A stretch of 64,000 nt of DNA from Neomicrococcus aestuarii (GTDB lineage: Bacteria > Actinomycetota > Actinomycetes > Actinomycetales > Micrococcaceae), in assembly GCF_014201135.1 (NCBI RefSeq), contig NZ_JACHDR010000001.1, positions 1,860,001 to 1,924,000 on the forward strand, in the 5' to 3' direction. The notes beneath the pieces were generated by a model. It searched no databases. It saw nothing but the letters and a program-made list of their open reading frames with translations, and was not told the DNA's origin. This document shows, in pieces, positions 25,060-39,685 of the stretch; the first letter of the stretch is position 1; each line of letters opens with the position of its first letter. The translations under genes were made by a program, and so were the position numbers.

Positions 25060-27303
25060 GTGCACAAGCCAACCAGCACGATGGCAAGCGAAGTCGGGAG
25101 TGAAAACACCGACGAACCGCGCGCCAGAGTCAATAAAGTTGTCTTTTTTGGATCCGCAATTGGCGTTCTAGCTATTGCTTTATGGGCCATGATTGATAAG
25201 GCCTCCGCGGATGCAGTCATCACAGCGATGGTCACCTGGATTGGCAAAAACCTGGGCTGGTTCTACACCCTCTTGGTGGTCAGCGTTTTTGTCTTCGTCA
25301 TCTTCATCGCCGCCAGCAAAGTGGGTAAGACCAAGCTGGGGCCGGATCATTCACGCCCCACCTTCAGCTTCTTCACTTGGGCATCAATGCTGTTCGCCGC
25401 CGGCATCGGAATCGACCTGATGTTCTTCTCCGTCGCGGAGCCGGTCACCCAGTTCCTGGCGCCACCCCGCGGCGACGGAGGAACGGCCGAAGCTGCGCGC
25501 CAAGCGCTGGTCTGGACGCTGTTCCACTACGGACTGCTGGGCTGGGGCCTCTACGCCCTCGTCGGCATGGCGCTGGGCTACTTCGCCTACCGTCACAACC
25601 TCCCGCTGAGCATCCGTTCCGCGTTGTTCCCGATCTTTGGCAAGCGCATCAACGGCGCTATTGGCCACGGCGTCGACATCGCCGCAGTCCTGGGCACCAT
25701 CTTCGGTATCGCCACCTCCCTAGGTATCGGCGTAGCGCAGCTGAACTACGGACTCTTCTTCATCTTTGGCATCCCTGAAAGCACCGCGTGGAAGATCGCA
25801 CTCATTGCGCTCTCCGTGGTCATGGCCACCATCTCCGTCCTGACCGGCGTAGAAAAAGGCATTCGCCGCCTCTCTGAACTGAACGTGATCCTGTGTGTCC
25901 TGCTCATGGGCTACATCCTCATCACCGGAAAGACCGCCTTCTTGCTGGACGCCCTCGTGGGCAACGTGGGCGACATGATCTCCCGGTTCCCCGGCATGGC
26001 GCTCGATACCTTTGCGTTCGATCGCCCCGACGCGTGGCTGAACAGCTGGACCCTCTTCTTCTGGGCCTGGTGGATTGCTTGGGCGCCGTTCGTCGGCCTC
26101 TTCTTGGCCCGCATTTCGCGCGGCCGCACCATCCGCCAGTTCGTCACCGCCGTGCTGGTAGTTCCGATGGCCTTCATCCTCGTGTGGATCTCACTCTTCG
26201 GAAACAGCGCGATCGCCTTGGTGATCGACGGCAACACAGCGTTCGGCGAGATCGCCATGAACTATCCAGAGCGCGCGTTCTATTCGCTGCTGGAACAGTA
26301 CCCAGCCGTGCCGTTGCTCGCCGGTATCGCTACCTTCACCGGAATGCTGTTCTACGTCACGAGCGCCGACTCGGGCGCACTCGTAATGGCGAACTTCACG
26401 TCCCACCTGAAAGACCCTGAAGCTGACGGCTCCAAGCCCGTCCGCTTGTTCGGGTCCTTGGCGATCGGCGTGCTGACGCTGGCCATGTTGCTCGTGGGCG
26501 GCGTGCCAACACTTCAGGGCGCAACGGTGATCATGGGATTGCCGTTCTCCGTGGTGCTGATCTTCTTGATGATGGGCTTGTATAAGTCCTTGAGGATTGA
26601 AACGGCGCTCTCCAAGAGCCAGGATCAGTCCCTGCTTCAAATGATCTCGAGCCGTTCCGGTTCCACGTTGGATTGGCGCCAGCGCTTGTCACGTCAGCTG
26701 ACCCAGCCGAATCGCGCCCAAACGGAGCGTTACATCAACCAGGTCGTCAAGCCGGCTCTGAAGGAAGTCCAGCAGGAGTTCTTGAGCCAAGGCGTCAAGG
26801 CGGAACTGCACGTGAAAACGGTGGGCGAGCTCCAGCTCGAATCCGTTGACCTGATTGCCACCACGCACCGGGATCACCGCCCGTTCAAGTACCACGTGTA
26901 CCCGGTTCGTTTGGGCAAACCGACTTTCGCCCTCAACGCCGGAACCGCCAGCTCGTACTACCGTCTGGAAGCCTTCTGCCAAGAGGGCAGCCACGGCCTC
27001 GACCTTCTGGGTTTGACGCAAGAACAGCTGATTGCTGATGTACTGGATAAGTATGAGACGCATATGGCCTTCCTCCGTCACCAGTCAGAAGTGGACGGTT
27101 TGAGCCAGATTAATGAAGGCGGCTCCACCAAGCTCGATTGGAGCCGCGACTTTGATACCGCGGCTATTCCGGCGGTGCCGATGCCACAGCGAACCGTGAC
27201 CGAACGGCGCATCTCCGCAGACTCTGCCGCTTTTGAAGACCAGCGTGTCTCTGAGAACCAGCGCGTCTCTGAAGACCACCAACCCCTCAAGGAGAAATCA
27301 TGA
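25060..27303 (+). CDS. betT: BCCT-family choline/betaine transporter (BetT-like), C-terminal extension
   Basis: A 747-residue secondary transporter with the 12-helix BCCT core (residues ~20-520). The signatures WASMLFAAGIGIDLMFFSVAEP (helices 3-4) and WTLFFWAWWIAWAPFVGLFLARISRGRTIR (helix 8 Trp-rich box) are family hallmarks. It imports choline or betaine with Na+ or H+. A cytosolic C-terminal domain of about 210 residues follows, as in long BetT proteins that sense osmotic stress. The end carries two copies of an 18-bp unit (QRVSE). The GTG at 25060 has GGAGG five bases upstream; ATG 25081 is the alternative. Its last four bases overlap betB, so they are translated together. Confidence 0.92.
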   Translation: MHKPTSTMASEVGSENTDEPRARVNKVVFFGSAIGVLAIALWAMIDKASADAVITAMVTWIGKNLGWFYTLLVVSVFVFVIFIAASKVGKTKLGPDHSRPTFSFFTWASMLFAAGIGIDLMFFSVAEPVTQFLAPPRGDGGTAEAARQALVWTLFHYGLLGWGLYALVGMALGYFAYRHNLPLSIRSALFPIFGKRINGAIGHGVDIAAVLGTIFGIATSLGIGVAQLNYGLFFIFGIPESTAWKIALIALSVVMATISVLTGVEKGIRRLSELNVILCVLLMGYILITGKTAFLLDALVGNVGDMISRFPGMALDTFAFDRPDAWLNSWTLFFWAWWIAWAPFVGLFLARISRGRTIRQFVTAVLVVPMAFILVWISLFGNSAIALVIDGNTAFGEIAMNYPERAFYSLLEQYPAVPLLAGIATFTGMLFYVTSADSGALVMANFTSHLKDPEADGSKPVRLFGSLAIGVLTLAMLLVGGVPTLQGATVIMGLPFSVVLIFLMMGLYKSLRIETALSKSQDQSLLQMISSRSGSTLDWRQRLSRQLTQPNRAQTERYINQVVKPALKEVQQEFLSQGVKAELHVKTVGELQLESVDLIATTHRDHRPFKYHVYPVRLGKPTFALNAGTASSYYRLEAFCQEGSHGLDLLGLTQEQLIADVLDKYETHMAFLRHQSEVDGLSQINEGGSTKLDWSRDFDTAAIPAVPMPQRTVTERRISADSAAFEDQRVSENQRVSEDHQPLKEKS

Positions 27304-28850
27304 CCTTAGCCGGAGATTCCACCGCAACGACTTTCGGTAAGAGCCCTAATGAAGAGCTCTTGACGACAGGCAAGAGTATCTTCATCGATGGTGTCTTTGG
27401 GCCCGCAGCTGACGGTGCAACCCGCGTCATCAACTGCCCTGCAAACGGTCAGCAGGTGGCACTGGTTTCTGAGGCTTCGTCCGCTGATTCCATCCGCGCT
27501 ATTGAGGCCGCCCGCAAGTCTTTCGATTCCGGCGTGTGGTCTAGCGTTCCGTCTCCGGATCGCGGCCGCTTCTTGTTGCGCGTTGCCGCACGACTCGGTG
27601 AGCGTAAAGAAGAATTCGCGCAAGCGGAGAGCCTGGATAGCGGCAAGCGGATCATCGAATCCCGTATTGACATGGATGACATCATCGCGTGCTTCGAGTA
27701 CTTCGGTCAGTTGGCCGGAAAGGAAGCGGGCCGACTCGTCGACGCGAATGACGCCAACGTCCTCTCCCGCGTGGTCTATGAACCCGTGGGCGTCGCAGCG
27801 ATGATCACCCCCTGGAACTACCCGCTTTTGCAGGCTGCGTGGAAGATCGCGTCGGCGCTCGCGGCGGGCTGCTCGTTCGTGTTGAAGCCGGCTGAGCTCA
27901 CGCCGTCCACCGCCGTTTTGATGATGGACGTTTTGCGCGAGTTGGGCTTGCCGAACGGCGTTGCCAACCTGGTGACCGGTAGCGGTGCGTCCGCTGGCGC
28001 TGTCCTGTCCGAGCACCCTGATGTGGACCTTGTGTCCTTCACGGGCGGTCTCATCACGGGCCGGAAGATCGCGGCCTCTGCCGCAGACACGGTCAAGAAG
28101 GTTGCCCTGGAGCTGGGCGGCAAGAACCCCAACGTGATCTTCGCCGACGCCGATTTCGACGCCGCCGTGGACAACGCCTTGAACGGTGCGTTCGTGCACT
28201 CGGGTCAGGTGTGCTCGGCCGGTGCTCGACTCTTGGTGGAGGAATCCATCGCTGAGGACTTCGTCAACGAACTCGTGCGCCGCGCCAGCCAGATTGTCTT
28301 GGGCGGCCCGTTCGACGAGCATGCCGAAACCGGTCCGCTGATTTCGGCGCAGCACTTGGCGAAGGTAGATGCGTACGTTCAGGCCGGTATTGCTGAAGGC
28401 GCGCGCGTGCGCTGCGGCGGTCGTGCCGCTACGGAGGACGACGGCGCAGGCTTGAGTCAGGGGCATTACTACCTGCCCACAGTCATCGACCAGGTGAATT
28501 CCTCGATGTCCGTGGCCCAGGACGAAGCATTCGGACCTACGGTCACGGTGGAAACCTTTACGACCGAAGACGAAGCCATCGCCATTGCGAATGACACGAT
28601 CTACGGCCTCGCCGGCGCCGTCTGGACGCAAGATGCGGGTCGTGCCCAGCGTGTTGCTGGACGCTTGCGTCACGGCACCATCTGGATCAACGACTACCAC
28701 CCGTACTTGCCGCAAGCAGAGTGGGGTGGCTTCGGCCAGTCAGGTGTTGGCCGCGAGCTCGGCCCTACCGGCCTTGGCGAATACCAAGAGGCGAAGCACA
28801 TCTATCAGAACCTCTCCCCGGCGGTAACCGGCTGGTTCCCAGCTAAGTGA
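27300..28850 (+). CDS. betB: Betaine aldehyde dehydrogenase
   Basis: A 516-residue ALDH. The general base is E271 (ELGGKNPN), the nucleophile is C305 (SGQVCSAGAR), and MITPWNYPLLQAAWKIASALAAGC is the cofactor region. It oxidises betaine aldehyde to glycine betaine with NAD. ATGA overlap with the transporter and 67 bp to betA show a single operon. The N-terminus is ~15 residues longer than E. coli BetB; ATGs further in are possible but lack better sites. Confidence 0.93.
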   Translation: MTLAGDSTATTFGKSPNEELLTTGKSIFIDGVFGPAADGATRVINCPANGQQVALVSEASSADSIRAIEAARKSFDSGVWSSVPSPDRGRFLLRVAARLGERKEEFAQAESLDSGKRIIESRIDMDDIIACFEYFGQLAGKEAGRLVDANDANVLSRVVYEPVGVAAMITPWNYPLLQAAWKIASALAAGCSFVLKPAELTPSTAVLMMDVLRELGLPNGVANLVTGSGASAGAVLSEHPDVDLVSFTGGLITGRKIAASAADTVKKVALELGGKNPNVIFADADFDAAVDNALNGAFVHSGQVCSAGARLLVEESIAEDFVNELVRRASQIVLGGPFDEHAETGPLISAQHLAKVDAYVQAGIAEGARVRCGGRAATEDDGAGLSQGHYYLPTVIDQVNSSMSVAQDEAFGPTVTVETFTTEDEAIAIANDTIYGLAGAVWTQDAGRAQRVAGRLRHGTIWINDYHPYLPQAEWGGFGQSGVGRELGPTGLGEYQEAKHIYQNLSPAVTGWFPAK

Positions 28851-28917
28851 TCTTCCAAGCGAAGTAACTTCCCCGTCTACGAAATACATGCCGCAGCATC
28901 AAGAAAGGCAAAGAATT

Positions 28918-30525
28918 ATGAGCATTGAAAAAACTGACTTTGACTACATTGTGATTGGCGGCGGCTCGGCGGGAGCCGCAGTGGCGTCCCGCTTGAGCGA
29001 GGATCCGTCCGTGACGGTGGCCCTGGTAGAAGCCGGACCGGATGATCGCGGTTATGACGAAGTGCTCCAGCTCAATCGCTGGATGGAACTGCTGGAATCT
29101 GGCCTGGACTGGGATTACCCCATTGAGGCTCAAGAGGTCGGTAACTCGTTCATGCGCCACGCTCGCGCGAAGGTCTTGGGCGGCTGTTCTAGCCACAACT
29201 CGTGCATCGCTTTCTGGGCGCCTCGCGAAGATCTTGACGAGTGGGAATCGAAGTTCGGAGCCACCGGCTGGAACTCTGAAATGGCTTACCGCCTCTACAA
29301 GAAGTTGGAAACCAACGAGGACGCCGGTCCGGACGCCCCGCACCACGGCGATTCCGGTCCCGTGAAGCTCATGAACGTGCCTGCCGTGGACCCGTGCGGT
29401 GTCGCGATTCTTGATGCGTGTGAACAAGCCGGGATTCCCCGCGCGAAGTTCAACAACAACGAGACCGTCATCAACGGCGCCAACTTCTTCCAGATCAACC
29501 GCCTCCCGGACGGCACCCGCTCGTCCTCGTCGGTGGCCTACATCCACCCCATCAAGGACCGCGAGAACTTCTTCTTGCTCACCGGCTTGCAGGCACGCAA
29601 GCTGAACTTCGATGAGAACAAGCACTGCACCGGCGTAGACGTGGTCAACGGCGCGTTTGGTCGCACGGTCACGCTGACCGCCCAGCAGGAGGTCATCGTC
29701 TCCGCAGGTGCTATCGATTCTCCGAAGCTGCTCATGCTCTCCGGAATCGGCCCAGCAGCGCACCTTGAAGAAATCGGCGTGCCAGTGCTCGTTGACGCCC
29801 CGGGCGTCGGCGAAAACCTGCAGGACCACCCAGAGGGCGTCATCCAGTGGGAAGCCAAGAAGCCCATGGTGGAGACCTCCACGCAGTGGTGGGAGATCGG
29901 CGTTTTCACCCCCACCCAAGAGGGCTTGGACCGTCCGGACCTGATGATGCACTACGGTTCCGTCCCGTTTGATATGCATACGCTGCGCCAGGGTTACCCC
30001 ACCGGCGAGAACACGTTCTGCCTCACCCCGAACGTGACCCACTCGAAGTCCCGCGGCACCGTCCGTTTGCGTAGCACGGATTACCGTGACAAGCCCAAGG
30101 TGGACCCTCGCTACTTCACCGATCCCGAAGGCCACGACATCCGCGTGATGACGTTCGGTATCCGCAAGGCCCGTGAGATCGTCTCCCAGTCGGCCATGGC
30201 GGACTGGGCTGGAGCGGAACAGTTCCCCGGCCAAGACATCCAGACGGATGAGGAAATCGCAGATTACCTGCACCGCACGCACAACACCGTGTACCACCCA
30301 GCAGGGTCGGTTCGCATGGGTCCTGTAGAGGACGCCATGAGCCCGCTTGATCCAGAACTGCGCGTCAAGGGCGTCACGGGATTGCGCGTCGCAGACGCCT
30401 CCGTCATGCCTGAGCTCGTGACCGTGAACCCCAACATCACCGTCATGATGATCGGCGAGCGTTGCGCGGAACTCGTGAGTGAATCACGCACGGCACATGC
30501 AGCGACTGTAGGGGCAACCGCCTAG
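28918..30525 (+). CDS. betA: Choline dehydrogenase (GMC oxidoreductase)
   Basis: A 535-residue FAD-dependent glucose-methanol-choline family protein. IGGGSAGAAVASRL (residues 13-26) binds FAD; LGGCSSHNSCI and GAIDSPKLLMLSGIGP are the two GMC signatures; HPAGSVRMG and TVNPNITVMM hold the active-site His and Asn. It oxidises choline to betaine aldehyde. The ATG at 28918 with AAAGG upstream is chosen over 28888, which would add ten residues unlike the family. It is followed by a second BCCT gene. Confidence 0.92.
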   Translation: MSIEKTDFDYIVIGGGSAGAAVASRLSEDPSVTVALVEAGPDDRGYDEVLQLNRWMELLESGLDWDYPIEAQEVGNSFMRHARAKVLGGCSSHNSCIAFWAPREDLDEWESKFGATGWNSEMAYRLYKKLETNEDAGPDAPHHGDSGPVKLMNVPAVDPCGVAILDACEQAGIPRAKFNNNETVINGANFFQINRLPDGTRSSSSVAYIHPIKDRENFFLLTGLQARKLNFDENKHCTGVDVVNGAFGRTVTLTAQQEVIVSAGAIDSPKLLMLSGIGPAAHLEEIGVPVLVDAPGVGENLQDHPEGVIQWEAKKPMVETSTQWWEIGVFTPTQEGLDRPDLMMHYGSVPFDMHTLRQGYPTGENTFCLTPNVTHSKSRGTVRLRSTDYRDKPKVDPRYFTDPEGHDIRVMTFGIRKAREIVSQSAMADWAGAEQFPGQDIQTDEEIADYLHRTHNTVYHPAGSVRMGPVEDAMSPLDPELRVKGVTGLRVADASVMPELVTVNPNITVMMIGERCAELVSESRTAHAATVGATA

Positions 30526-30604
30526 GCTTCACCACCTGTGGTGACCCTTCGTCGTCGTACTTCAACAACCGGAAATCGCTGGTCCGCCAGCAGAGGAATA
30601 TCCC

Positions 30605-32419
30605 GTGAATAAAGCAAGTGACAAGAAAATTGAGAGCCTCTTTGATGAGCTCCGCACAGCCCGCAGTCGCGAGCCGCGCAACTACACGCAAGTAGGCGCT
30701 GACAAGTGGATCGTGGGCATCGCCGGCACGCTGGCCCTCGCGTTCATCGTGTGGGGCTTCGCAGCTCCCGAAGGCCTCGGCGAAACCGCCAGCTCCGCCC
30801 TTACCTGGGTCATGACCAACACCGGCTGGCTCTTCGTGACAGCGGCGGCGTTCTTCACGACCTTCGTCTTGGTGGTGGCGATGAAGAATTTTGGTCGCAT
30901 CCCGCTGGGCAAGGACGGCGAAGCGCCGCAATTTAGCACCACGTCCTGGATCTCCATGATGTTCGCAACCGGCATGGGCATTGGCCTGGTGTTCTACGGT
31001 GTGGGCGAGCCGCTGTTCTTCTACATGTCGCCTCCGCCGGGAACGGTGGACGGGCAGACGGACGCAGCGCTCAGCACCGCGATGGGCACCACGCTCTTCC
31101 ACTGGACCCTGTTCCCGTGGGCCATGTACGCGATTGTGGGCCTCGGTATGGCGTACAGCTGTTACCGCATGGGGCGCCCGCAGCTTTTCTCCGCGATGTT
31201 CGTGCCGATCTTCGGCGAGCGCGTTGTGAACGGTTGGGGCGGCAAAGCCATCAACATTCTGGCCATCTTGGCCACGCTGTTCGGCTCCGCTTGTTCTTTG
31301 GGCCTGGGCGCGCTGCAGATCGGTGGCGGTCTGCAGTCCGTGGGGCTGATGGAGAACGTGGGTTCCAGCTTGCTGGTGATCATCATCGCCGTGCTGACCG
31401 CACTCTTCGTGGCCTCGGCGGTCTCCGGTATTGAGCGGGGCATCCAGTGGCTCTCCAACGCCAACATGGTGCTGGCCTTGATCCTCGCGGTCCTCGTGTT
31501 CATCGGCGGACCGACGCTCTTCATCCTCAACGTCTTCCCGAACGCCATCGGCGCCTTCATTGGCGATCTTCCGGAGATGGCCTCGCGCACCGCCGCTTCC
31601 GGCGACGTCGCGTCCTGGCTGTCCTCGTGGACCGTCTTCTACTGGGCTTGGTGGGTGTCATGGGCACCGTTCGTGGGCTTGTTTATCGCTCGCATTTCGC
31701 GCGGCCGTTCCATCCGCCAGTTCGTCACCGGCGTTCTCCTGGTTCCGTCCATCGTGACGCTGATCTGGTTCTCGATCTTCGGCGGCGGCGCCATTGGCCT
31801 GCAAGAGCGTGCCGAGCGCGCGGGGGATATGGGCAACGCGCTGACGCAGATGGTGGATGGCGCACCGGATATCAACTTTGATACCGCGCTGTTCGACTAC
31901 TTGAGCGCGCTCGCGCTGCCCGAGTGGCTGAAAATCACCATGTTGGTGGTGGCTGTGGTCCTGATTGCGATCTTCTTCGTGACCGGCGCTGACTCCGCGT
32001 CGATCGTGATGGGTTCCTTGAGCGAGAACGGTGCTGAGCACCCGTCCAAGAAGGCCATCATCTTCTGGGGTACCGCGGTGGGTGCGGTGGCTGCTGTCAT
32101 GCTGCTTGCCGGCGGCGATCATCCCGCGGCCGCTCTGAACGGCCTGAAGAACATCACGATTGTTTCGGCCCTGCCGTTCGTGATTGTGATGCTCCTGCTG
32201 TGCGTGGCCATTTGGCGCGACCTCAGCAAGGATCCGCTGATCCTGCAGAACAAGGTGGCTCAAGAGGTTCTGGAGCAGTCCGTGGTTCAGGGCGTTGAGC
32301 GCCACGAGTCCGGCGAGTTCAGCCTCATGACCGCCGAAATCGCGATCGTGAACACCGAGTTCGCAGAGCCGGGGGATGACGCCGTGGTGGATGAGCGCCC
32401 GCGCCCGTCCTCGCGCTAG
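30605..32419 (+). CDS. Second BCCT-family transporter
   Basis: A 604-residue BCCT permease lacking the long tail of the first. WISMMFATGMGIGLVFYGVGEP and WTVFYWAWWVSWAPFVGLFIARISRGRSIR are the family boxes. The Gly-rich MGIG stretch (helix 3) is the form associated with betaine and related transporters using Na+. The GTG at 30605 has GAGGA a few bases upstream. It is probably the last gene of the BCCT-betB-betA-BCCT operon. Having two BCCTs in one operon suggests one for choline and one for betaine or dimethylglycine; this is inference. Confidence 0.9.
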   Translation: MNKASDKKIESLFDELRTARSREPRNYTQVGADKWIVGIAGTLALAFIVWGFAAPEGLGETASSALTWVMTNTGWLFVTAAAFFTTFVLVVAMKNFGRIPLGKDGEAPQFSTTSWISMMFATGMGIGLVFYGVGEPLFFYMSPPPGTVDGQTDAALSTAMGTTLFHWTLFPWAMYAIVGLGMAYSCYRMGRPQLFSAMFVPIFGERVVNGWGGKAINILAILATLFGSACSLGLGALQIGGGLQSVGLMENVGSSLLVIIIAVLTALFVASAVSGIERGIQWLSNANMVLALILAVLVFIGGPTLFILNVFPNAIGAFIGDLPEMASRTAASGDVASWLSSWTVFYWAWWVSWAPFVGLFIARISRGRSIRQFVTGVLLVPSIVTLIWFSIFGGGAIGLQERAERAGDMGNALTQMVDGAPDINFDTALFDYLSALALPEWLKITMLVVAVVLIAIFFVTGADSASIVMGSLSENGAEHPSKKAIIFWGTAVGAVAAVMLLAGGDHPAAALNGLKNITIVSALPFVIVMLLLCVAIWRDLSKDPLILQNKVAQEVLEQSVVQGVERHESGEFSLMTAEIAIVNTEFAEPGDDAVVDERPRPSSR

Positions 32420-32433
32420 TGGCTAAATTTGCT

Positions 32434-32449
32434 AGTACGACGACGCAGC
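32434..32449 (+). repeat. Copy of the dispersed GTACGACGACGCAGCT element
   Basis: An exact copy of the 16-bp element, 15 bases past the second BCCT stop and ahead of the strong terminator. It is followed by a small AGGCT/AGCCT hairpin. Another exact copy lies inside treY at 40137-40152. Confidence 0.6.
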
Positions 32450-32486
32450 TAGGCTCCCGCTCTAGCCTGTAGTTCCAGCGAAATAG

Positions 32487-32529
32487 CGTAGCCCCCGACC
32501 CGAGAGTTTTTCTGGGGTCGGGGGCTACG
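32487..32529. terminator. Bidirectional Rho-independent terminator
   Basis: Perfect 15-base arms (32487-32501, 32515-32529), GC-rich, with a T-rich 13-base loop, and TGTGTGTTT following on the plus strand. It lies between the convergent BCCT and GntR stops and can serve both. Confidence 0.85.
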
Positions 32530-32536
32530 TGTGTGT

Positions 32537-33214
32537 TTAGACGTCGAGGAGCGCCGTGCGGACGGCGACTTCGAACTCCTTGACGTGGGCGGCCGCGCGG
32601 TCGGCGGCGAGCTGTTCGTCGCCGTCGATGATCGCTTGGAGCAGGGCGAGGTGTTCCTCGACGTGGTTGGTGAGTCGGGGCAGCTTGTCCAGGACCAAGC
32701 ACCAGATGCGGGTGGCAAGGTTGCTTTGGCGGACCAGGACGTCTTCGAGGTACGGGTTTCCGGAGGCGCTGTAGATTTCGCGGTGCACGTTGGCATCGAA
32801 CGTCAGAATGTCCGTGGCGGTGGAACCCTCAATATCGAAGTTTTGGATGTCCTGAAGCGTTTCCCGGAGGCGATCGCGAGTGGCCTGTGTGGCCACGCGC
32901 GCGGCGCGGGCTGCGGCCATGGGCTCGAGCTGTTGCCGGATCTCGGAGACGTACGCGAGGTCGCTGACCTCAACGCGCGTCGCGAACGTTCCGCGCTTGG
33001 GGAAGGTGACTACGAGCTTGTCCACTTCGAGGCGCTTGAGTGCCTCACGCACGGGAGTGCGGCCGATTCCGAGCTCCTTGATGATTGCCTCATCATGGAT
33101 GGGGTCGCCAGGATAGATGCGCAGCGTCACGAGCATGTGAAGGATCCGCTCGTACGCAATATCTGCCATGGATTCGCCGTGTGAGCGGGGTTGAGAAGTG
33201 AGCGCTTGGACCAC
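32537..33214 (-). CDS. GntR-family regulator, FCD subfamily
   Basis: A 225-residue regulator. N-terminal winged helix (IHDEAIIKELGIGRTPVREALKRLE) with the GRTPVREAL GntR hallmark, then an all-helical FCD domain with metal-binding His (DANVHREIY, HVEEHLALLQAI). FCD members sense small acids. It diverges from the dimethylglycine oxidase gene and converges with the BCCT operon, so it most likely controls dmgO, and possibly the whole betaine region. ATG 33214 is the likely start; MADIAYERIL further in is an alternative. Confidence 0.92.
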   Translation of the reverse strand: MVQALTSQPRSHGESMADIAYERILHMLVTLRIYPGDPIHDEAIIKELGIGRTPVREALKRLEVDKLVVTFPKRGTFATRVEVSDLAYVSEIRQQLEPMAAARAARVATQATRDRLRETLQDIQNFDIEGSTATDILTFDANVHREIYSASGNPYLEDVLVRQSNLATRIWCLVLDKLPRLTNHVEEHLALLQAIIDGDEQLAADRAAAHVKEFEVAVRTALLDV

Positions 33215-33251
33215 CGTGTCCCTCTTTCGAAAAATTCAATCAGGAAAAGTA

Positions 33252-35935
<2,684 letters not shown>

Positions 35936-35939
35936 GGTT

Positions 35940-37406
<1,467 letters not shown>

Positions 37407-37492
37407 CTATGCCACGCGGAAATCATCCGGGAGAGTCACAGGATCGGGGTAGGTTAGACACAGGACACTAACGAATACCGTGAGGAGAATTC

Positions 37493-39685
37493 GTGGAAAT
37501 CTGGCCCGGAGAAGCGTACCCATTAGGCGCAACGTATGACGGCAATGGCACGAATTTCGCGATCTACTCAGAGGTCGCGGAAAAAGTAGAGCTGTGCTTG
37601 TTCGATGACGCGGGCGTTGAGTCCCGCATAGAACTCACAGAAGTAGACGGCTACGTGTGGCACGGCTACATCCCCCACGTGATCCCAGGTCACCGCTATG
37701 GATACCGCATCCACGGACCCTATGACACTGCCAACGGGCATCGCTGCAACCCCAACAAGTTGTTGCTTGACCCTTACGCGAAGGCCGTCGAGGGTGAAAT
37801 CGACTGGGACCAGTCGCTCTTTAGCTACAACTGGGGCGACGAAAACTCCTTCAACGATCAGGATTCTGCCGGCCATGCCATGAAGGGCATTGTGGTGAAT
37901 CCGTTCTTCGACTGGGCCGGGGACCGCAAGCCGCGCACTCCCTACCACCAGTCCGTGATTTACGAAGCCCACGTCAAGGGCCTCACCGAAATGCACCCGG
38001 ACGTTCCCGAGGAACTGCGCGGAACCTACGCCGGTGTGGCACACCCTAGCGTGATCGCCCACTTGCAAAAGCTCGGCATCACCGCGCTCGAGCTCATGCC
38101 GGTGCACCAGTTCGTCAATGACAGCACCCTGCAGGACAAGGGACTGTCCAACTACTGGGGCTACAACACCATCGGCTTCTTCGCCCCGCACAACAAGTAC
38201 AGCTCCACGGGCGATGCGGGCCAGCAGGTCCAAGAGTTCAAGGCCATGGTCAAGGCCCTGCACATGGCGGGCATTGAAGTCATCCTCGACGTGGTCTATA
38301 ATCACACCGCCGAGGGCAACCACATGGGCCCCACGCTGTCGATGCGCGGCATCGACAATCACGCGTACTACCGCCTCGAAGAAAAAGACAAGCGGTACTA
38401 CACGGACTACACGGGCACTGGAAACTCCATCAACGTCCGCAACCCGCACGCCATCCAGTTGCTCATGGACAGCCTGCGCTACTGGGCTATCGAGATGCGC
38501 GTGGACGGTTTCCGCTTTGACCTCGCCTCCACTCTGGCGCGCGAGTTCTATGATGTGGACAAGCTCTCCACGTTCTTCGAACTCATCCAGCAGGACCCGG
38601 TGATCAGCCAGGTGAAGCTCATCGCCGAGCCGTGGGACATTGGGCCCGGCGGTTACCAGGTGGGGAACTTCCCGCCGCAATGGACCGAATGGAACGGTAA
38701 GTACCGGGACACCGTGCGTGACTTCTGGCGCGGCGAGCGCTCCTCGCTCGGCGAGTTCGCGTCCCGCATCTCGGGCTCCGCGGACCTTTACGAGCACTCG
38801 AGCCGCCGCCCCGTGGCCTCCATCAACTTCGTCACGGCCCACGACGGCTTCACGCTGCGAGACCTGGTCTCCTACAACGAGAAGCACAACGACGCCAACG
38901 GCGAGAACAACAACGACGGCGAATCCCACAACCGCTCCTGGAACAGCGGCGTGGAAGGACCCACGGATGATCCCGAGGTCCTCGCCATCCGCGCGCGGCA
39001 GCAGCGAAACTTCATTGCCACGCTGATGCTGAGCCAGGGCGTTCCGATGCTCTGCCACGGCGACGAATTGGGCCGCACCCAGAACGGCAACAACAACGGC
39101 TACGCCCAGGACTCTGAGCTGACGTGGATCAACTGGGAGCACGCGGACGGCCCGTTGCAAGAGTTCACGGCTGCCGTGGCGAAGCTGCGCGCCGAGCACC
39201 CCACGTTTAGGCGCCGCCGCTTCTTCGATGGCCGCCAAGTGGAAATGGAAGACGGCGTGGAGCTTCCGGACGTGCTGTGGTTCAGCGCTGACGGCAAGTC
39301 CATGACCAACGAGGCGTGGGACGCTAATACGCCCGCTTCCGTGGGCATGTTCTTGAACGGCCGCGGCATTCACTCCACAGACCTTCGCGGTCAGCCCATC
39401 GAGGACAAGAGCTTCTTGCTCTACTTCAACGCGCACTTCGAAGACGTGACGTTCACGTTGCCTTCGGACAAGTTCGCGGACAAGTGGGACATTGTGGTGG
39501 ACACCGCCGGAACTGGCGCGGACACGGAGGCGCTGACCGCTGGCGCCACCGTCACCCTCGCGTCACGCTCCATGATGGTGCTGCGCGAACACGAGGAAGT
39601 CCCCGTGGAAACCGATCATTCCGTCGCAGCGTCCTTGGCCGCGATGGCGGGCTCGGTGAGCCAAACTCCGGAGCGTTCTTCCTAA
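37493..39685 (+). CDS. glgX: Glycogen debranching enzyme (GlgX/TreX)
   Basis: A 730-residue GH13 isoamylase-type enzyme. An N-terminal CBM48 domain ([17 protein letters not shown]) precedes the barrel with the four conserved regions [15 protein letters not shown] (nucleophile Asp), AEPWD (acid Glu) and FVTAHDG. It hydrolyses alpha-1,6 branches of glycogen, giving linear maltodextrins for TreY. It starts GTG at 37493 with GAGGAG upstream. Its stop overlaps the treY start (TAATG), so the two are coupled. Confidence 0.95.
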   Translation: MEIWPGEAYPLGATYDGNGTNFAIYSEVAEKVELCLFDDAGVESRIELTEVDGYVWHGYIPHVIPGHRYGYRIHGPYDTANGHRCNPNKLLLDPYAKAVEGEIDWDQSLFSYNWGDENSFNDQDSAGHAMKGIVVNPFFDWAGDRKPRTPYHQSVIYEAHVKGLTEMHPDVPEELRGTYAGVAHPSVIAHLQKLGITALELMPVHQFVNDSTLQDKGLSNYWGYNTIGFFAPHNKYSSTGDAGQQVQEFKAMVKALHMAGIEVILDVVYNHTAEGNHMGPTLSMRGIDNHAYYRLEEKDKRYYTDYTGTGNSINVRNPHAIQLLMDSLRYWAIEMRVDGFRFDLASTLAREFYDVDKLSTFFELIQQDPVISQVKLIAEPWDIGPGGYQVGNFPPQWTEWNGKYRDTVRDFWRGERSSLGEFASRISGSADLYEHSSRRPVASINFVTAHDGFTLRDLVSYNEKHNDANGENNNDGESHNRSWNSGVEGPTDDPEVLAIRARQQRNFIATLMLSQGVPMLCHGDELGRTQNGNNNGYAQDSELTWINWEHADGPLQEFTAAVAKLRAEHPTFRRRRFFDGRQVEMEDGVELPDVLWFSADGKSMTNEAWDANTPASVGMFLNGRGIHSTDLRGQPIEDKSFLLYFNAHFEDVTFTLPSDKFADKWDIVVDTAGTGADTEALTAGATVTLASRSMMVLREHEEVPVETDHSVAASLAAMAGSVSQTPERSS

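Noticed and set aside
28434-28450. GGACGACGGCGCAGG in betB
   Set aside because: Only partly matches the dispersed element (the end differs), so it was left out of the list of copies.
37568-39436. 622-codon open frame antisense to glgX
   Set aside because: Same reason: glgX has all four GH13 regions, and the antisense product has no recognisable domain or ribosome site.
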